A stretch of 64,000 bases of DNA, from positions 1 to 64,000 of the forward strand of contig NZ_LMHY01000002.1 in assembly GCF_001429045.1 (NCBI RefSeq). Direction: 5' to 3'. This DNA comes from Pseudomonas sp. Root71 (GTDB lineage Bacteria; Pseudomonadota; Gammaproteobacteria; Pseudomonadales; Pseudomonadaceae). Under the pieces are notes generated by a model. It searched no databases. It saw only the letters and a program-made list of their open reading frames with translations, and was not told where the DNA came from. The translations under genes were made by a program, and so were the position numbers. This document shows, piece by piece, positions 47,125 to 56,715 of this stretch (the stretch's first letter is position 1; every line of letters begins with the position of its first letter).

Positions 47125-48234
47125 TCAGATTGTGATCCAGGCGCGCTTGCGCGCCGACAGGCGAATGGCGTCGAGCACTTGTTGGCCACGCGCAGCGTCG
47201 TTGAATGTGGCGGCGCGCTCGGGGATCGCGGGTGCGCGATTCTCGATCCGCGTGCGCATCTCGGCGAACAGGCGCGCATAAGGCGCAACATCGAAGCCCA
47301 TGGTGTGCCAGCGGTCCTGCTCGGTCTGGATCAGCTCTGCGACGGGAAAAGCTGTCGGCATTGCGTTGACCAGATCCGCGGGCATCTCGATGCGCCGCAC
47401 GCCATCGGCGTCGCTCACCCAGACTTCTTCGGGGTCACCAAACGTCGCGCCGCTCTGAATCCACGCGCCGCCTGCGCTGCCCACCACTTTGGTGGCCATC
47501 ACCAGCGGCCCCGGCGCGGCCAGCGCGGCGATGATTGACCCGGCAACACCGCTGTCCGTTTCGAACTGCACGGTGTAGCAATCGTCGGCGGTCATGGTGG
47601 GGCGCCCGGGCGCCAGCGTCTGCAACATGCCGCAGACACAAGTGATGGGGCCGAACATGTATTCGACCTGATCGATCATGTGCGAGCCGAATGCGCCAAG
47701 GAAACCGCCGCCCTGGTCGGCGTCCTCCCACCAGTCGCTGAGTTTGCTTGTCGAGTCCTGCAGGCCCGGTTGATGGTAGATGCGCAGGAAATGGCGCGGC
47801 GTGCCGATCAGTCCCGACTGAACAACGCGCCGCAGCAGCGCCTGCGCGCTGTCGAAGCGGAATTCGGCGCCGAGCAGGTGATGAACACCGGCCTTTGTCG
47901 CGGCTTCGCGCATCTGCGCTGCTTCGGCGGCGTCGCGGGCAAAGGGTTTTTCGCACACGACATGCCGCCCGGCGGCGATCGCGGCCATCACCGGTGCATA
48001 GTGTGCATGCGGGGGCGTTGCCACCGTAACGAGCTGGATCGCCGGATCAGCCAGCACCTGGGCCAGGCTATCGGTCGCCAGTGGGATACCCAGCGGCGCG
48101 GCACGGGCGATGGTGCGGGCACGGTCTCGGCCGACGATGGCGCGCACCTCGAACCCGGCCTCGCGCAGCGCGCGGACATGGGTGAACAGGCCGAAGCCAG
48201 TGCCGACCACTGCGGCACCTATGGGATGGGTCAT
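47125..48234 (-). CDS. Gfo/Idh/MocA-family oxidoreductase
   Basis: This 369-residue NAD(P)-dependent oxidoreductase has an N-terminal Rossmann motif VVGTGFGLFTH (residues 9-19), the family EKP motif (VVCEKPFARD, about 95) and the C-terminal GSHMIDQVEYMFG. Substrates are usually sugars or cyclitols. It starts 74 bases after the DUF1214-type gene and ends 16 bases before the alcohol dehydrogenase. A GGAGG site precedes the start. Its substrate is unknown. Confidence 0.9.
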   Translation of the reverse strand: MTHPIGAAVVGTGFGLFTHVRALREAGFEVRAIVGRDRARTIARAAPLGIPLATDSLAQVLADPAIQLVTVATPPHAHYAPVMAAIAAGRHVVCEKPFARDAAEAAQMREAATKAGVHHLLGAEFRFDSAQALLRRVVQSGLIGTPRHFLRIYHQPGLQDSTSKLSDWWEDADQGGGFLGAFGSHMIDQVEYMFGPITCVCGMLQTLAPGRPTMTADDCYTVQFETDSGVAGSIIAALAAPGPLVMATKVVGSAGGAWIQSGATFGDPEEVWVSDADGVRRIEMPADLVNAMPTAFPVAELIQTEQDRWHTMGFDVAPYARLFAEMRTRIENRAPAIPERAATFNDAARGQQVLDAIRLSARKRAWITI

Positions 48235-48307
48235 CAGAGGTCGCCTCCATGCAGGACGGGATTGAGCGCCACGATGCGGCACCGCGTCATTTCGCTGGAC
48301 AGCACGC

Positions 48308-49531
48308 TCATTGCGCCACCTCGCCACTGATGATCGGCACGATGTCTTGCAGCGCCTCTTCACCACGTTCTTGCAGCACGGTCAGCGCAATACGGCGCAG
48401 CGTTACCTGCGGCGGCTCGCCCTGTGTGCCAATCAGGCGCAAACTCATGCCGCCATGGACATGTCCGAAGGACTGGACCCAATTGCCGGCGATGCCGGGC
48501 TGGCCTTGCGCAACGATGACGCGCACCGAGCCGTCCTGGCGATAGCTGGCCTTGTATTTCTGCACGCAACCGCCGCCGTCCTCGTAGTTGTCGAGGTTCT
48601 CTTGCCAGATCGAACAGAGCTGGAATATCCAGTAATCACAAGCTGAGGGCAGGAAATCGATAACCAGCGCCTCGTCGCCAGCACACTCCCAGGTACCGAA
48701 GCCGTGGTGTCGGTCCGGCACGCCGCCATTGGACAGGTACACCGCGCGGTCGAAGCGGATGCGGTTTGGCCGCTGGCTGAGATTGTCCTGCCACCAGCTG
48801 CGCACCAGTTCGCAATAGCCAAGTACCATCTGGCCCGCCTTGGCGAGCGCATCACTTATTTCGGCGGCGGTGACGGGACGAGGTTGCGGGCTATCGATCC
48901 GTTCGATGGTGAAGTGAGGCGGCGCGGTATTCGCGCGATCATGATAGAGCGTGCGCACCAGGAGACCGACGCAGTCCGGTGAGATCGACAGCCAGTCGCG
49001 CCCGTCAGCGGGTTTGTTCTGGCTGACAACGATCTCGAAGTTGCCCTGCGTATCGAACTTCACCTGGCGTGAGGAGATGAAGCCGGTGGTCTGCAGCGCA
49101 GCGGGATCGAATTCTCCAAGACTGGCCACGCCGCGCGAGGCCCAGTCCTGAGCGCCCGGATGGCGCGGTTGTGGTGCGCGCCATGAGGCGATGACGAAGT
49201 ACGGCAGCCCGCCGCGATGACCACGAATGAGATAGTCATGACTACCGTCGACGAACTCGGCAAGCAGATGATCCTGATCGGGAGACTGGAAGTTGATGGA
49301 CTGGCGCCAGGGCGCATCGCGCAGGCGCGGCCGTTCTGGCTCGCAGTTTTCCAGGTAGCGTTCGAAACCGTTGCGCATGAGCCGGGTCATGAATCGATAC
49401 CATTCGGCGCGGTCGAGGGTATCGGCCTCGGCGCCGAAAGCATCGACCCTGTGGCCGGCCTGGCGAACGGTTTCGCAGAAGTCGTCCCATGCACGGCCGG
49501 ACAATAGGCGTTGCGTAGCTTGATCGGTCAT
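48308..49531 (-). CDS. DUF1214-like protein coupled to the sulfotransferase
   Basis: This 407-residue soluble protein has a C-terminal half with VYLSNGGVPDRHHGFGTWEC and SACDYWIFQLCSIWQENLD, which resembles DUF1214. The N-terminal half is not recognised. The start codon overlaps the sulfotransferase stop (ATGA at 49528-49531) and has its own AAGGAG site, so the two are translated together in a fixed ratio. I infer that it assists the sulfotransferase or handles the same substrate; no activity is known to me. Confidence 0.75.
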   Translation of the reverse strand: MTDQATQRLLSGRAWDDFCETVRQAGHRVDAFGAEADTLDRAEWYRFMTRLMRNGFERYLENCEPERPRLRDAPWRQSINFQSPDQDHLLAEFVDGSHDYLIRGHRGGLPYFVIASWRAPQPRHPGAQDWASRGVASLGEFDPAALQTTGFISSRQVKFDTQGNFEIVVSQNKPADGRDWLSISPDCVGLLVRTLYHDRANTAPPHFTIERIDSPQPRPVTAAEISDALAKAGQMVLGYCELVRSWWQDNLSQRPNRIRFDRAVYLSNGGVPDRHHGFGTWECAGDEALVIDFLPSACDYWIFQLCSIWQENLDNYEDGGGCVQKYKASYRQDGSVRVIVAQGQPGIAGNWVQSFGHVHGGMSLRLIGTQGEPPQVTLRRIALTVLQERGEEALQDIVPIISGEVAQ

Positions 49532-50790
49532 GACCGCTCTCCTTCGATGCGCTCTGGCTTGACCGAGAAGCGCTCATAGTAAAAGCCGAATCGCTCGCGC
49601 AAAGCGGCTATATCCACACCGAAATCGCCTTTCAGGTCATAGATGACGCGACCATGCTTGCCCCGTGGATTGGCGTTCAGATAGGCCTGGATCCGTGCCT
49701 TGGCATCGGCGGTCAGTGGCAGGCCGGCCATGGCATAGATGCGTTCGATCACCGTCTGTTGGTCGGCCATGTAGTCGTCGAAGAGCACATCGAGCGATTG
49801 GCCGACGGGAACACTGTCCCGGTCCCGAACACAGGCACGCAGAAGATGTTCCACTCGATCTGTCCAATAGCGCGCCAACGCCTTTACGTCGACGGTATGG
49901 CGGCGGATGCGGTCGCCATAGGCGATCATGGTGATGGCGGACTGGAGCACGGCAACGGGGTCGCGATGGGTAATGACGAGCGTGGCGTCGGGATAGGTCG
50001 TCATCAGCGGCCGCAGGTTCTCCATGTGCGGCGGCGATTTCATCACCCATCGGTTCGGGCCCTGGAGCCAAGTGAGCGCCTGCAGGACTCGGCGACCATA
50101 ACGGTAGTGCGGCGTTTGATCGTGGCTGTAGTAGTAGTCGCGCCAGCGACACGGGCGAGACTGCCATTCCGGCAGATAGGAGGAGAAGTCCAGGCCTTGC
50201 AGTTCGATGTCTTCATGCACGTGGGTGGGGGACATTTCGTGCATCGCCGGCATGAACGGCAATATGGCTTCGAATTCGCCCCAGGCCTGACGGGTACGAA
50301 CGATGCGCGGATCTTCCCCGCCTGGCGTTTGGTCTTGTGGCGCAGGAATCGGCTCCATCGCTTCCCATAGCGGCATCGAGCGCAGTCGCGGATCGGCTGC
50401 CAGGATGTTGACCAAGTGGGTCGTGCCTGAGCGGGGAAGGCCGGCGACGATGATCGGCCGATCAATCGTGACGTCGTTGATTTCCGGGTTTCGCTTCGCC
50501 AGATCTTCGAAGCGCAGGCGCGAAGATGCGTAGCGCACGGCATCGCCGAACATCCCCGCGCGCCCCAGGGGGCCGAGCTCCGTATCCTCGTCAAAACTCT
50601 TCAGCCAGATTCGCAGCCGTTCGCGGAAGTCCTCCGAACCGAAGTCGGAAAGCCCCGTGCGCTGGCATGCGGCTGCAAGGACGGCCTCCTCGCGCATTTC
50701 CACGGGGGGGACGCCCGCGATCGCTCGACGCTGCCGCTCGGTCAGCTCGGGGGCGCCCAGGTCTGTGATACGGATGATGTCAGGTTTCAT
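49528..50790 (-). CDS. PAPS-dependent sulfotransferase
   Basis: This 420-residue sulfotransferase (Sulfotransfer_3 type) has the 5'-phosphosulfate-binding loop GLPRSGTTH at residues 117-125 and the 3'-phosphate segment ITHRDPVAVLQS near 275. It transfers sulfuryl from PAPS to a hydroxyl or amine acceptor, giving pAp. The acceptor is unknown. ATG 50790 follows GGAG; another ATG four codons upstream lacks a site. PAPS is supplied by cysD and cysNC encoded divergently 1.2 kb away. Confidence 0.92.
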   Translation of the reverse strand: MKPDIIRITDLGAPELTERQRRAIAGVPPVEMREEAVLAAACQRTGLSDFGSEDFRERLRIWLKSFDEDTELGPLGRAGMFGDAVRYASSRLRFEDLAKRNPEINDVTIDRPIIVAGLPRSGTTHLVNILAADPRLRSMPLWEAMEPIPAPQDQTPGGEDPRIVRTRQAWGEFEAILPFMPAMHEMSPTHVHEDIELQGLDFSSYLPEWQSRPCRWRDYYYSHDQTPHYRYGRRVLQALTWLQGPNRWVMKSPPHMENLRPLMTTYPDATLVITHRDPVAVLQSAITMIAYGDRIRRHTVDVKALARYWTDRVEHLLRACVRDRDSVPVGQSLDVLFDDYMADQQTVIERIYAMAGLPLTADAKARIQAYLNANPRGKHGRVIYDLKGDFGVDIAALRERFGFYYERFSVKPERIEGERS

Positions 50791-50856
50791 GCGCTGCTCC
50801 ATAAATGTGAGGAGAGGTGTTGGCGACAGGCAGTACAGGAAGGGCCGACGCCGGAC

Positions 50857-51627
50857 TCAGCCGGCGACCGTGAAACCGCCGTCGACAGGCAGTGTCTGTC
50901 CAGTGATCCAGCCGGCGGCGGCGCTCGTCAGGAAAAGGACTGGACCGGCGATGTCCAGCGGCACCCCAAGGCGTGCTGCCGGCGTACGCGCAAGCGTGGG
51001 CGCGGACCACTGCGGATTGGCAACAGTCGTCGCCGTCATGCGGCTTGCGGTAAGCCCCGCCGCGACCGCGTTGACGCGAATGCGTCCGCCCCAATGGACC
51101 GCCAGTACCCGGGTCAGCCCGACGACGCCAGTCTTTGCCGCGCCATAGCCAGGCACCACATCGATCCCGAAGAACGAGCTCATTGATGCAATGCCGATGA
51201 TCGAAGGGCCGCCTGGCAGCGTGCTCTTCAGGAGTTTGTCGGCGCAGCCATGCGCCATGCGATAGCCACCGACCAGGTGCATGCGCACCGCGCGTTCGAA
51301 AACGTCCGGTTCGTACTCGTCCAGGCCACTGCTTGGCAGCGCAAAGCCGGCGTTGTTGATGAGGATGTCCAGGCGCGGCAGCGCTGCTGCGACGGCAGAA
51401 ATGTTGTCTGCGTTCTCGATGTCGAGCTGCAAGTAGCGGTAGCCGTCGAGGTCAATGTCGTAATCGGCGGCGCAGGGCCGGGTGCCGGTGATCGTCACTT
51501 GCGCACCTGCTGCTCGGTACGCTGCGGCGATGCCGGCCCCGATGCCACTGGTGCCACCGGTCACCAGGACATGGCAATTGTCGTAGTCAAACTGAAGGTT
51601 CGGCCAGTCGGCCTGTTGAGTGTTCAT
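50857..51627 (-). CDS. Short-chain dehydrogenase/reductase
   Basis: This 256-residue classical SDR has the cofactor motif TGGTSGIG (23-30), NNAG, the catalytic serine in IASMSSFFG and the YGAAKTG Tyr/Lys pair, and the late PVDGGFTVAG. It reduces or oxidises an alcohol/ketone with NAD(P)(H). It is the first gene of the minus-strand arm, 66 bases before the sulfotransferase. The start MNTQQADW has a GGAGG site; the longer frame is unrelated. Confidence 0.92.
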   Translation of the reverse strand: MNTQQADWPNLQFDYDNCHVLVTGGTSGIGAGIAAAYRAAGAQVTITGTRPCAADYDIDLDGYRYLQLDIENADNISAVAAALPRLDILINNAGFALPSSGLDEYEPDVFERAVRMHLVGGYRMAHGCADKLLKSTLPGGPSIIGIASMSSFFGIDVVPGYGAAKTGVVGLTRVLAVHWGGRIRVNAVAAGLTASRMTATTVANPQWSAPTLARTPAARLGVPLDIAGPVLFLTSAAAGWITGQTLPVDGGFTVAG

Positions 51628-51940
51628 GGGGCGTTGCCTCCAATAGGTACACCTGATTGCTGCGGCGCAATGGGCCAGTCGATCAGGAGCAGCAGCTATC
51701 GCCCCGGCCGACTGGCGGTTCAAGATAAGGCGATAGTATTAAAAGCATTCGAGCTGCGAATAGTCTTAACGGACGATGATCCATGCAATTGCGAGATCTA
51801 CCTTTAAAGCCAGTTTAAGTAACAAGGCTTAAAAAAGAGGTGGGCGATAAACGTCCACACGCAATCGCACCTCGAGTGACAGGGCCGGTCATCGGATTCT
51901 CGGTGGCATCACGACCCAGCGCAGAGGAAGGAGGAAATAC
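51628..51940. promoter_or_regulatory. Divergent promoter region of the sulfation cassette
   Basis: This 313-base gap separates the two divergent arms (SDR and cysD). It is more AT-rich than the genes and holds the imperfect inverted repeat TTTAAAGCC (51803-51811) / GGCTTAAAA (51826-51834), a possible operator. GGAGG lies 8-12 bases before cysD. I see no gene inside. Confidence 0.55.
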
Positions 51941-52837
51941 ATGCTGACGCACTTGCAGCGTCTTGAGGCCGAGAGCATTCACATCATGCGAGAAGTGGTC
52001 GCTGAGTGTGAGAACCCGGTAATGCTCTACTCCGTCGGTAAGGACAGTGCAGTGATGCTGCACCTGGCCCTGAAGGCGTTCCACCCAGGAAAACTGCCGT
52101 TCCCATTGCTGCACGTCGACACGACCTGGAAGTTCCGCGAGATGATTCAGTTCCGCGACGCCATGGCGAAAAAGCACGACTTCGACTTGCTCGTCCATAT
52201 CAATCCCGAGGGGCTGGAAAAGGGCATCAGCCCTTTTTCCCATGGTTCGGCCATACACACCGACATCTGGAAAACCGAGGGATTGAAGCAAGCGCTGGAC
52301 AAGCACGGCTTCGATGCGGCCTTCGGCGGCGCACGGCGGGACGAAGAAAAATCGCGAGCCAAGGAACGGATATTCTCGATCCGCTCCGAGCAGCACCGCT
52401 GGGATCCCAAGCTGCAACGCCCCGAGCTGTGGCGGATGTATAACGCCCGCAAGCACAAGGGCGAAAGCGTCCGGGTGTTTCCCCTGTCCAACTGGACCGA
52501 ACTCGACATCTGGCAATACATCTATCTGAACGACATTCCGATCGTGCCGCTCTACCTGGCGAAAGAGCGACCGGTGGTGGAGCGCGACGGCACGCTCATC
52601 ATGGTCGATGACGAGCGCATGCCACTGAATGACGGCGAGGTTCCCGAGATCAGGAAAGTGCGTTTCCGCACGTTGGGTTGCTACCCGCTGACCGGCGCAA
52701 TCGAGAGCGAGGCCGACTCCTTGACGGCCATCATTCAGGAAATGCTTCTGGCCAGGACGTCCGAGCGCCAGGGTCGCCTGATTGATCACGACTCCGCGGG
52801 CTCGATGGAGAAAAAGAAACAGGAGGGGTATTTCTAA
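51941..52837 (+). CDS. cysD: Sulfate adenylyltransferase small subunit CysD
   Basis: This 298-residue ATP sulfurylase subunit makes APS from sulfate and ATP, driven by the CysN GTPase. It has the PP-loop [10 protein letters not shown] (about 31-40), the conserved [15 protein letters not shown] and the [14 protein letters not shown] segment. GGAGG precedes the start. The stop overlaps the cysNC start (TAATG). Pseudomonads carry core sulfate-assimilation cysD/cysNC elsewhere, so this is probably a second, cassette-bound copy. Confidence 0.96.
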   Translation: MLTHLQRLEAESIHIMREVVAECENPVMLYSVGKDSAVMLHLALKAFHPGKLPFPLLHVDTTWKFREMIQFRDAMAKKHDFDLLVHINPEGLEKGISPFSHGSAIHTDIWKTEGLKQALDKHGFDAAFGGARRDEEKSRAKERIFSIRSEQHRWDPKLQRPELWRMYNARKHKGESVRVFPLSNWTELDIWQYIYLNDIPIVPLYLAKERPVVERDGTLIMVDDERMPLNDGEVPEIRKVRFRTLGCYPLTGAIESEADSLTAIIQEMLLARTSERQGRLIDHDSAGSMEKKKQEGYF

Positions 52838-54738
52838 TGGCACACGTATCCGATTTGATTGCCGAAGACATCGAGCAATATTTGAAATCCCACGAGAACA
52901 AGAGCCTGCTGCGTTTCATCACCTGCGGCAGCGTCGACGATGGAAAAAGCACGCTCATCGGGCGCCTGCTCTACGAATCGAAGATGCTCTTCGAAGACCA
53001 GTTGAGCCAGCTGGAAGCGGATTCAAAGAAGGTAGGAACGCAAGGTGGCGACCTGGATTTCGCACTACTGGTCGACGGACTTTCCGCCGAGCGTGAACAA
53101 GGCATCACCATCGATGTTGCCTATCGCTTCTTCTCGACCGACAAGCGCAAGTTCATCGTGGCCGATACACCGGGCCACGAGCAATATACGCGCAACATGG
53201 TCACCGGAGCCTCGACAGCGGATGTCGCCATCATTCTGATCGACGGGCGCAAAGGGGTGCTGACCCAGACGCGCCGACACAGCTATCTGGTGTCGCTGAT
53301 TGGCATTCGCCATGTCGTGCTGGCGATCAACAAACTGGACATGGTGGGCTACTCGAAAGAGATCTACGACAAGATAGACGCGGACTATCGCGCTTTCGCC
53401 AGCCAGATTGGCTTGCAGAATATCGTCACCATCCCGATGTCAGCCCTGAAGGGCGACAATATCACCGAGCCGAGCGCGAACACCCCCTGGTACCAGGGGC
53501 CGACACTGATGGGGTACCTTGAGACGGTGCAGGTAGAGGATGCTGCGGATCAGTCCGGGCCGTTTCGCATGCCGGTGCAGTGGGTCAACCGACCGAACCT
53601 CGACTTCCGCGGCTATGCCGGGATCGTTGTCGGCGGCAGCGTCAAGCGCGGCAATCGCCTCCGTGTCCTGCCGTCGGGGAAGGAAAGCCGGGTCGCACGT
53701 ATCGTGACGCGCGAGGGTGACCTTGAGGAAGCCGTCTCTGGCCAGTCGATCACGATTACGCTCGAGGACGAGATCGATATCAGCCGGGGCGACATTCTCG
53801 CGACGATCGATGCACCGGCCAGGGTGGCAGACCAGTTCGAGTCGACGATCATCTGGATGAGCGATGAACCGATGCTGCCGGGCCGCCCCTATCTGTTGAA
53901 GATCGGCACCAAGACCGTGACGGCCACCAGCGCGACACCGAAATACAAGGTCAACGTCAATACGCTCGAGCATCTCGCCGCCAAGACACTGGAACTGAAT
54001 GAAATCGGCGTTTGTAACCTGAGCTTTGACCAGCCAATCGCATTTGACCCCTACAAGGAAAATCGCGATACCGGCGGTTTCATCATGATTGACCGCCTGA
54101 CCAACAATACGGTCGGCGCCGGACTCCTGCACTTTGCCTTGCGTCGCTCGCAGAACATCCACTGGCAGGCGATTGACGTAAACAAGCAGGCGCACGCCAC
54201 ACTCAAGGGGCAGAAGCCTTGCGTACTCTGGTTTACAGGTCTGTCGGGTGCCGGCAAGTCCACGATCGCGAACCTCGTCGAGAAGAAACTGCATGCGTTG
54301 GGCAAACATACCTATCTGCTTGACGGTGACAACGTGCGCCACGGTCTCAATAAAGATCTCGGATTCTCCGAAGCCGACCGGGTCGAGAACATCAGACGCG
54401 TAGGTGAAGTCGCCAAGCTGATGGTCGATGCGGGGCAGATCGTCCTGGTGTCCTTCATCTCTCCATTCCGATCTGAACGCAGAATGTCGCGCGAGCTGGT
54501 GGAGCAGGACGAGTTCTTCGAGGTGTTCGTCGACACGCCGATCAGCGTGGCAGAACAGAGGGATCCAAAAGGTCTCTACAAGAAAGCTCGCCGTGGCGAA
54601 CTGACGAATTTCACCGGCATCGATTCCCCCTACGAGCCGCCGGAAAACCCGGAAATTCGCATCGACACCACCGCTTGCTCTCCCGAGGAAGCAGCCGAAC
54701 TGATCGTCAGCCATCTTGTCGCTCGCGAGGCCCTATGA
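52837..54738 (+). CDS. cysNC: CysNC: sulfate adenylyltransferase large subunit fused to APS kinase
   Basis: This 633-residue bifunctional protein has an N-terminal CysN GTPase (G1 loop GSVDDGKST 31-39, [12 protein letters not shown]) and a C-terminal APS kinase (Walker [10 protein letters not shown] 468-476, [10 protein letters not shown] with the family Ser, [15 protein letters not shown]). With CysD it turns sulfate into PAPS. It overlaps cysD and the DHH gene by one and four bases. Within this cassette the product PAPS is most simply the donor for the sulfotransferase on the opposite arm. Confidence 0.97.
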   Translation: MAHVSDLIAEDIEQYLKSHENKSLLRFITCGSVDDGKSTLIGRLLYESKMLFEDQLSQLEADSKKVGTQGGDLDFALLVDGLSAEREQGITIDVAYRFFSTDKRKFIVADTPGHEQYTRNMVTGASTADVAIILIDGRKGVLTQTRRHSYLVSLIGIRHVVLAINKLDMVGYSKEIYDKIDADYRAFASQIGLQNIVTIPMSALKGDNITEPSANTPWYQGPTLMGYLETVQVEDAADQSGPFRMPVQWVNRPNLDFRGYAGIVVGGSVKRGNRLRVLPSGKESRVARIVTREGDLEEAVSGQSITITLEDEIDISRGDILATIDAPARVADQFESTIIWMSDEPMLPGRPYLLKIGTKTVTATSATPKYKVNVNTLEHLAAKTLELNEIGVCNLSFDQPIAFDPYKENRDTGGFIMIDRLTNNTVGAGLLHFALRRSQNIHWQAIDVNKQAHATLKGQKPCVLWFTGLSGAGKSTIANLVEKKLHALGKHTYLLDGDNVRHGLNKDLGFSEADRVENIRRVGEVAKLMVDAGQIVLVSFISPFRSERRMSRELVEQDEFFEVFVDTPISVAEQRDPKGLYKKARRGELTNFTGIDSPYEPPENPEIRIDTTACSPEEAAELIVSHLVAREAL

Positions 54739-55703
54739 ATCGCTACGTTGCATTCAATGGGGATGCCGATGGACTCTGTGCGTTGCAACAACTGCGGCTT
54801 GCCGCGCCTGACGAGTTCGCCGGCGCAAGGCTGCTGACCGGTGTCAAACGCGACATTCAGTTACTGCGGCGTATCGAAGCGTGCGAGGGGGATGCCATCA
54901 CCGTACTCGACATCTCCCTCGATCAGAATCGTACCGATCTGCTTCGCCTGCTTGGGGCAGGCGCAACGGTGCGCTACTTCGATCATCATCACGCAGGGGA
55001 GATGCCTCGGCATGGGCGCTTCGAGCCTTATATCGACGAGGCTGCCGACGTCTGCACCAGCATCCTGGTCGACCGCTATCTTGGCGGTCGCCATCGTGCA
55101 TGGGCGATTGCCGCGGCATACGGCGACAGCCTGCCTGAGGTGGGCTGCACCATGGCCAAGGCGCAAGGCATAGATGCTGGAGCGGCCAGGGTCCTGGAGC
55201 GGCTCGGCCTCTATCTCAACTACAACGCTTATGGCGAGACCGTTGCCGATCTGCATTTCGATCCGGCCGAGCTGTCGACCCTGATGCAGCCCTTTGTCGA
55301 TCCGCTGGAGTTCGTCGCAGGCTCGGACGCCTACGCGCGGCTGGCGGTTGGCTATGAGGAGGACATGGATCTGGCACGCCGGCTTACACCGACACGCCAG
55401 GTGCCCGGCGCGATGCTGCTGATGTTGCCAGACGCGCCATGGGCACGGCGGGTCATCGGAACCCTGGCCAATGAGCTGATGCAGGCACAGCCAGATCGCG
55501 CGCTCGGTATCCTGTCGCCCAAAAGGCAAGGTGGATTCACGGTAAGCGTGCGCACTCCCGGACATAGTCCGGTGGCTGCGGCTGACTTCTGCCGCACCTT
55601 TGACAGCGGCGGTGGCAGGAAACTGGCGGGAGGTATCAATCATCTGCCCGAATCGGAAGTCGACCGCTTTACGTGCGAGTTCGAAAGGAGCCTCTCCAGG
55701 TAG
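54735..55703 (+). CDS. DHH-family phosphoesterase, possible pAp phosphatase
   Basis: This 322-residue DHH/DHHA1-type protein has [11 protein letters not shown] (D10, D12), D59 in [13 protein letters not shown] (D83-H86) and a C-terminal [11 protein letters not shown]. NrnA-type DHH enzymes hydrolyse nano-RNA and also 3'-phosphoadenosine 5'-phosphate. The start overlaps the cysNC stop (ATGA at 54735-54738). Since the sulfotransferase yields pAp, which blocks PAPS enzymes, removal of pAp is the most likely role here; this is inferred from context. Confidence 0.85.
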   Translation: MNRYVAFNGDADGLCALQQLRLAAPDEFAGARLLTGVKRDIQLLRRIEACEGDAITVLDISLDQNRTDLLRLLGAGATVRYFDHHHAGEMPRHGRFEPYIDEAADVCTSILVDRYLGGRHRAWAIAAAYGDSLPEVGCTMAKAQGIDAGAARVLERLGLYLNYNAYGETVADLHFDPAELSTLMQPFVDPLEFVAGSDAYARLAVGYEEDMDLARRLTPTRQVPGAMLLMLPDAPWARRVIGTLANELMQAQPDRALGILSPKRQGGFTVSVRTPGHSPVAAADFCRTFDSGGGRKLAGGINHLPESEVDRFTCEFERSLSR

Positions 55704-55735
55704 CAGTCATTACCCCAGTAATGTTTACAGCTGCC

Positions 55736-56476
55736 TCATGAGGGCAAGCTGTAAACGTGGGCTGGAGCCTGTTCGGGTACGTCAAGGCGGGAAAGAAGGG
55801 AGACAGTTTCGGGCGACATGGGGCTCGCCAGCAGTGCCACCAGGCAGTCTTCGATGTTCTTGATGAACAACTCGGTGTCCATCACCAAGGTCTTCTTATC
55901 ACTCGCATCAAGCATGCGAGAGTGATCGGCAAGCCCATGGAGGAGCAATACTGCCGCCAAGTGCAGGCGCTGCTGGGCCACAGACTCCGGTAGGTCCTGG
56001 AGGACCCCGAGCAGCGCCCGCCTCAACCGATCCACCTGACCCAGATTGAGCGTGGAAGCGCGCAGGTTCTGTACGGAGAGCGTATGCACCGCCACCAGTT
56101 GGGCATCCAGTCGGATAAAGTCCTTCCCTCCGTTGGGATCGAACATCTTGTCGGCCACCGGATACATCAGCGCGCGGACCACGTCTCGCACCGAGGGGCT
56201 ACCTCGCTTCTCCAGTTCATCGAGCAATGCGTTGCGCCGAGCGGCAATACCAGGTTCATGCTTGTCGAGGATGGCCTGCAGCAAGCCGTCCTTGCTGCCG
56301 AAGTGGTAATTCGTGGCGTTCTTGTTTCGCTGCCCGGCGGCTTTGTTGATGTCGCTTAACGACACCCCTTCGATACCGCGCTCGGCGAACAGCCGTTCGG
56401 CAATTGACACGAGCTTTGCTCGAGTGACGACGCTTTTCAGTGTCAAACGTTCGATTTTCCTGACTTGCTGGGTCAT
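55736..56476 (-). CDS. TetR-family regulator at the cassette edge
   Basis: This 246-residue TetR protein has an HTH (EGVSLSDINKAAGQRNKNATNYHFGSKDGLLQAIL, about 32-66) and an all-helical ligand domain. The start at 56476 is the ATG closest to the HTH; the ribosome site is weak and an ATG at 56536 is an alternative. It converges on the DHH gene with a 32-base gap and diverges from the LuxR gene. It probably regulates the cassette, but position is the only evidence. Confidence 0.85.
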   Translation of the reverse strand: MTQQVRKIERLTLKSVVTRAKLVSIAERLFAERGIEGVSLSDINKAAGQRNKNATNYHFGSKDGLLQAILDKHEPGIAARRNALLDELEKRGSPSVRDVVRALMYPVADKMFDPNGGKDFIRLDAQLVAVHTLSVQNLRASTLNLGQVDRLRRALLGVLQDLPESVAQQRLHLAAVLLLHGLADHSRMLDASDKKTLVMDTELFIKNIEDCLVALLASPMSPETVSLLSRLDVPEQAPAHVYSLPS

Positions 56477-56559
56477 CACACCAATCTTTTGAGTCGACCA
56501 ATGGTACGAAACGAATCGCAGTTTAACATCGGCCATAGGGTGGATCGTACAAGTAAACT

Positions 56560-56575
56560 CACCGACCGGCCGGTG
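56560..56575. promoter_or_regulatory. GC-rich palindrome between tetR and luxR
   Basis: ACCGGCCGGT (56565-56574) is a perfect 10-bp palindrome within the near-palindrome CACCGACCGGCCGGTG. It lies 84 bases before the TetR start, a place where an autoregulatory site would be expected. Confidence 0.4.
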
Positions 56576-56715
56576 CGCTTCGCAGGACGCAAAGTTACAC
56601 GATCTGGCAGGTAGGCCCACCTCCTTTCAGACTATGGATCCGGGTGTTGCGCTCAATCGACGACGGCACTTATTCTCGACCATCTCCAACACTAATAAAT
56701 ATAAAAGGATTGTCC

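Noticed and set aside
46089-56476. Sulfation cassette as a prophage or integrative element
   Set aside because: No integrase, transposase, tRNA junction or flanking direct repeat was seen; transfer is possible but the mechanism is not visible.
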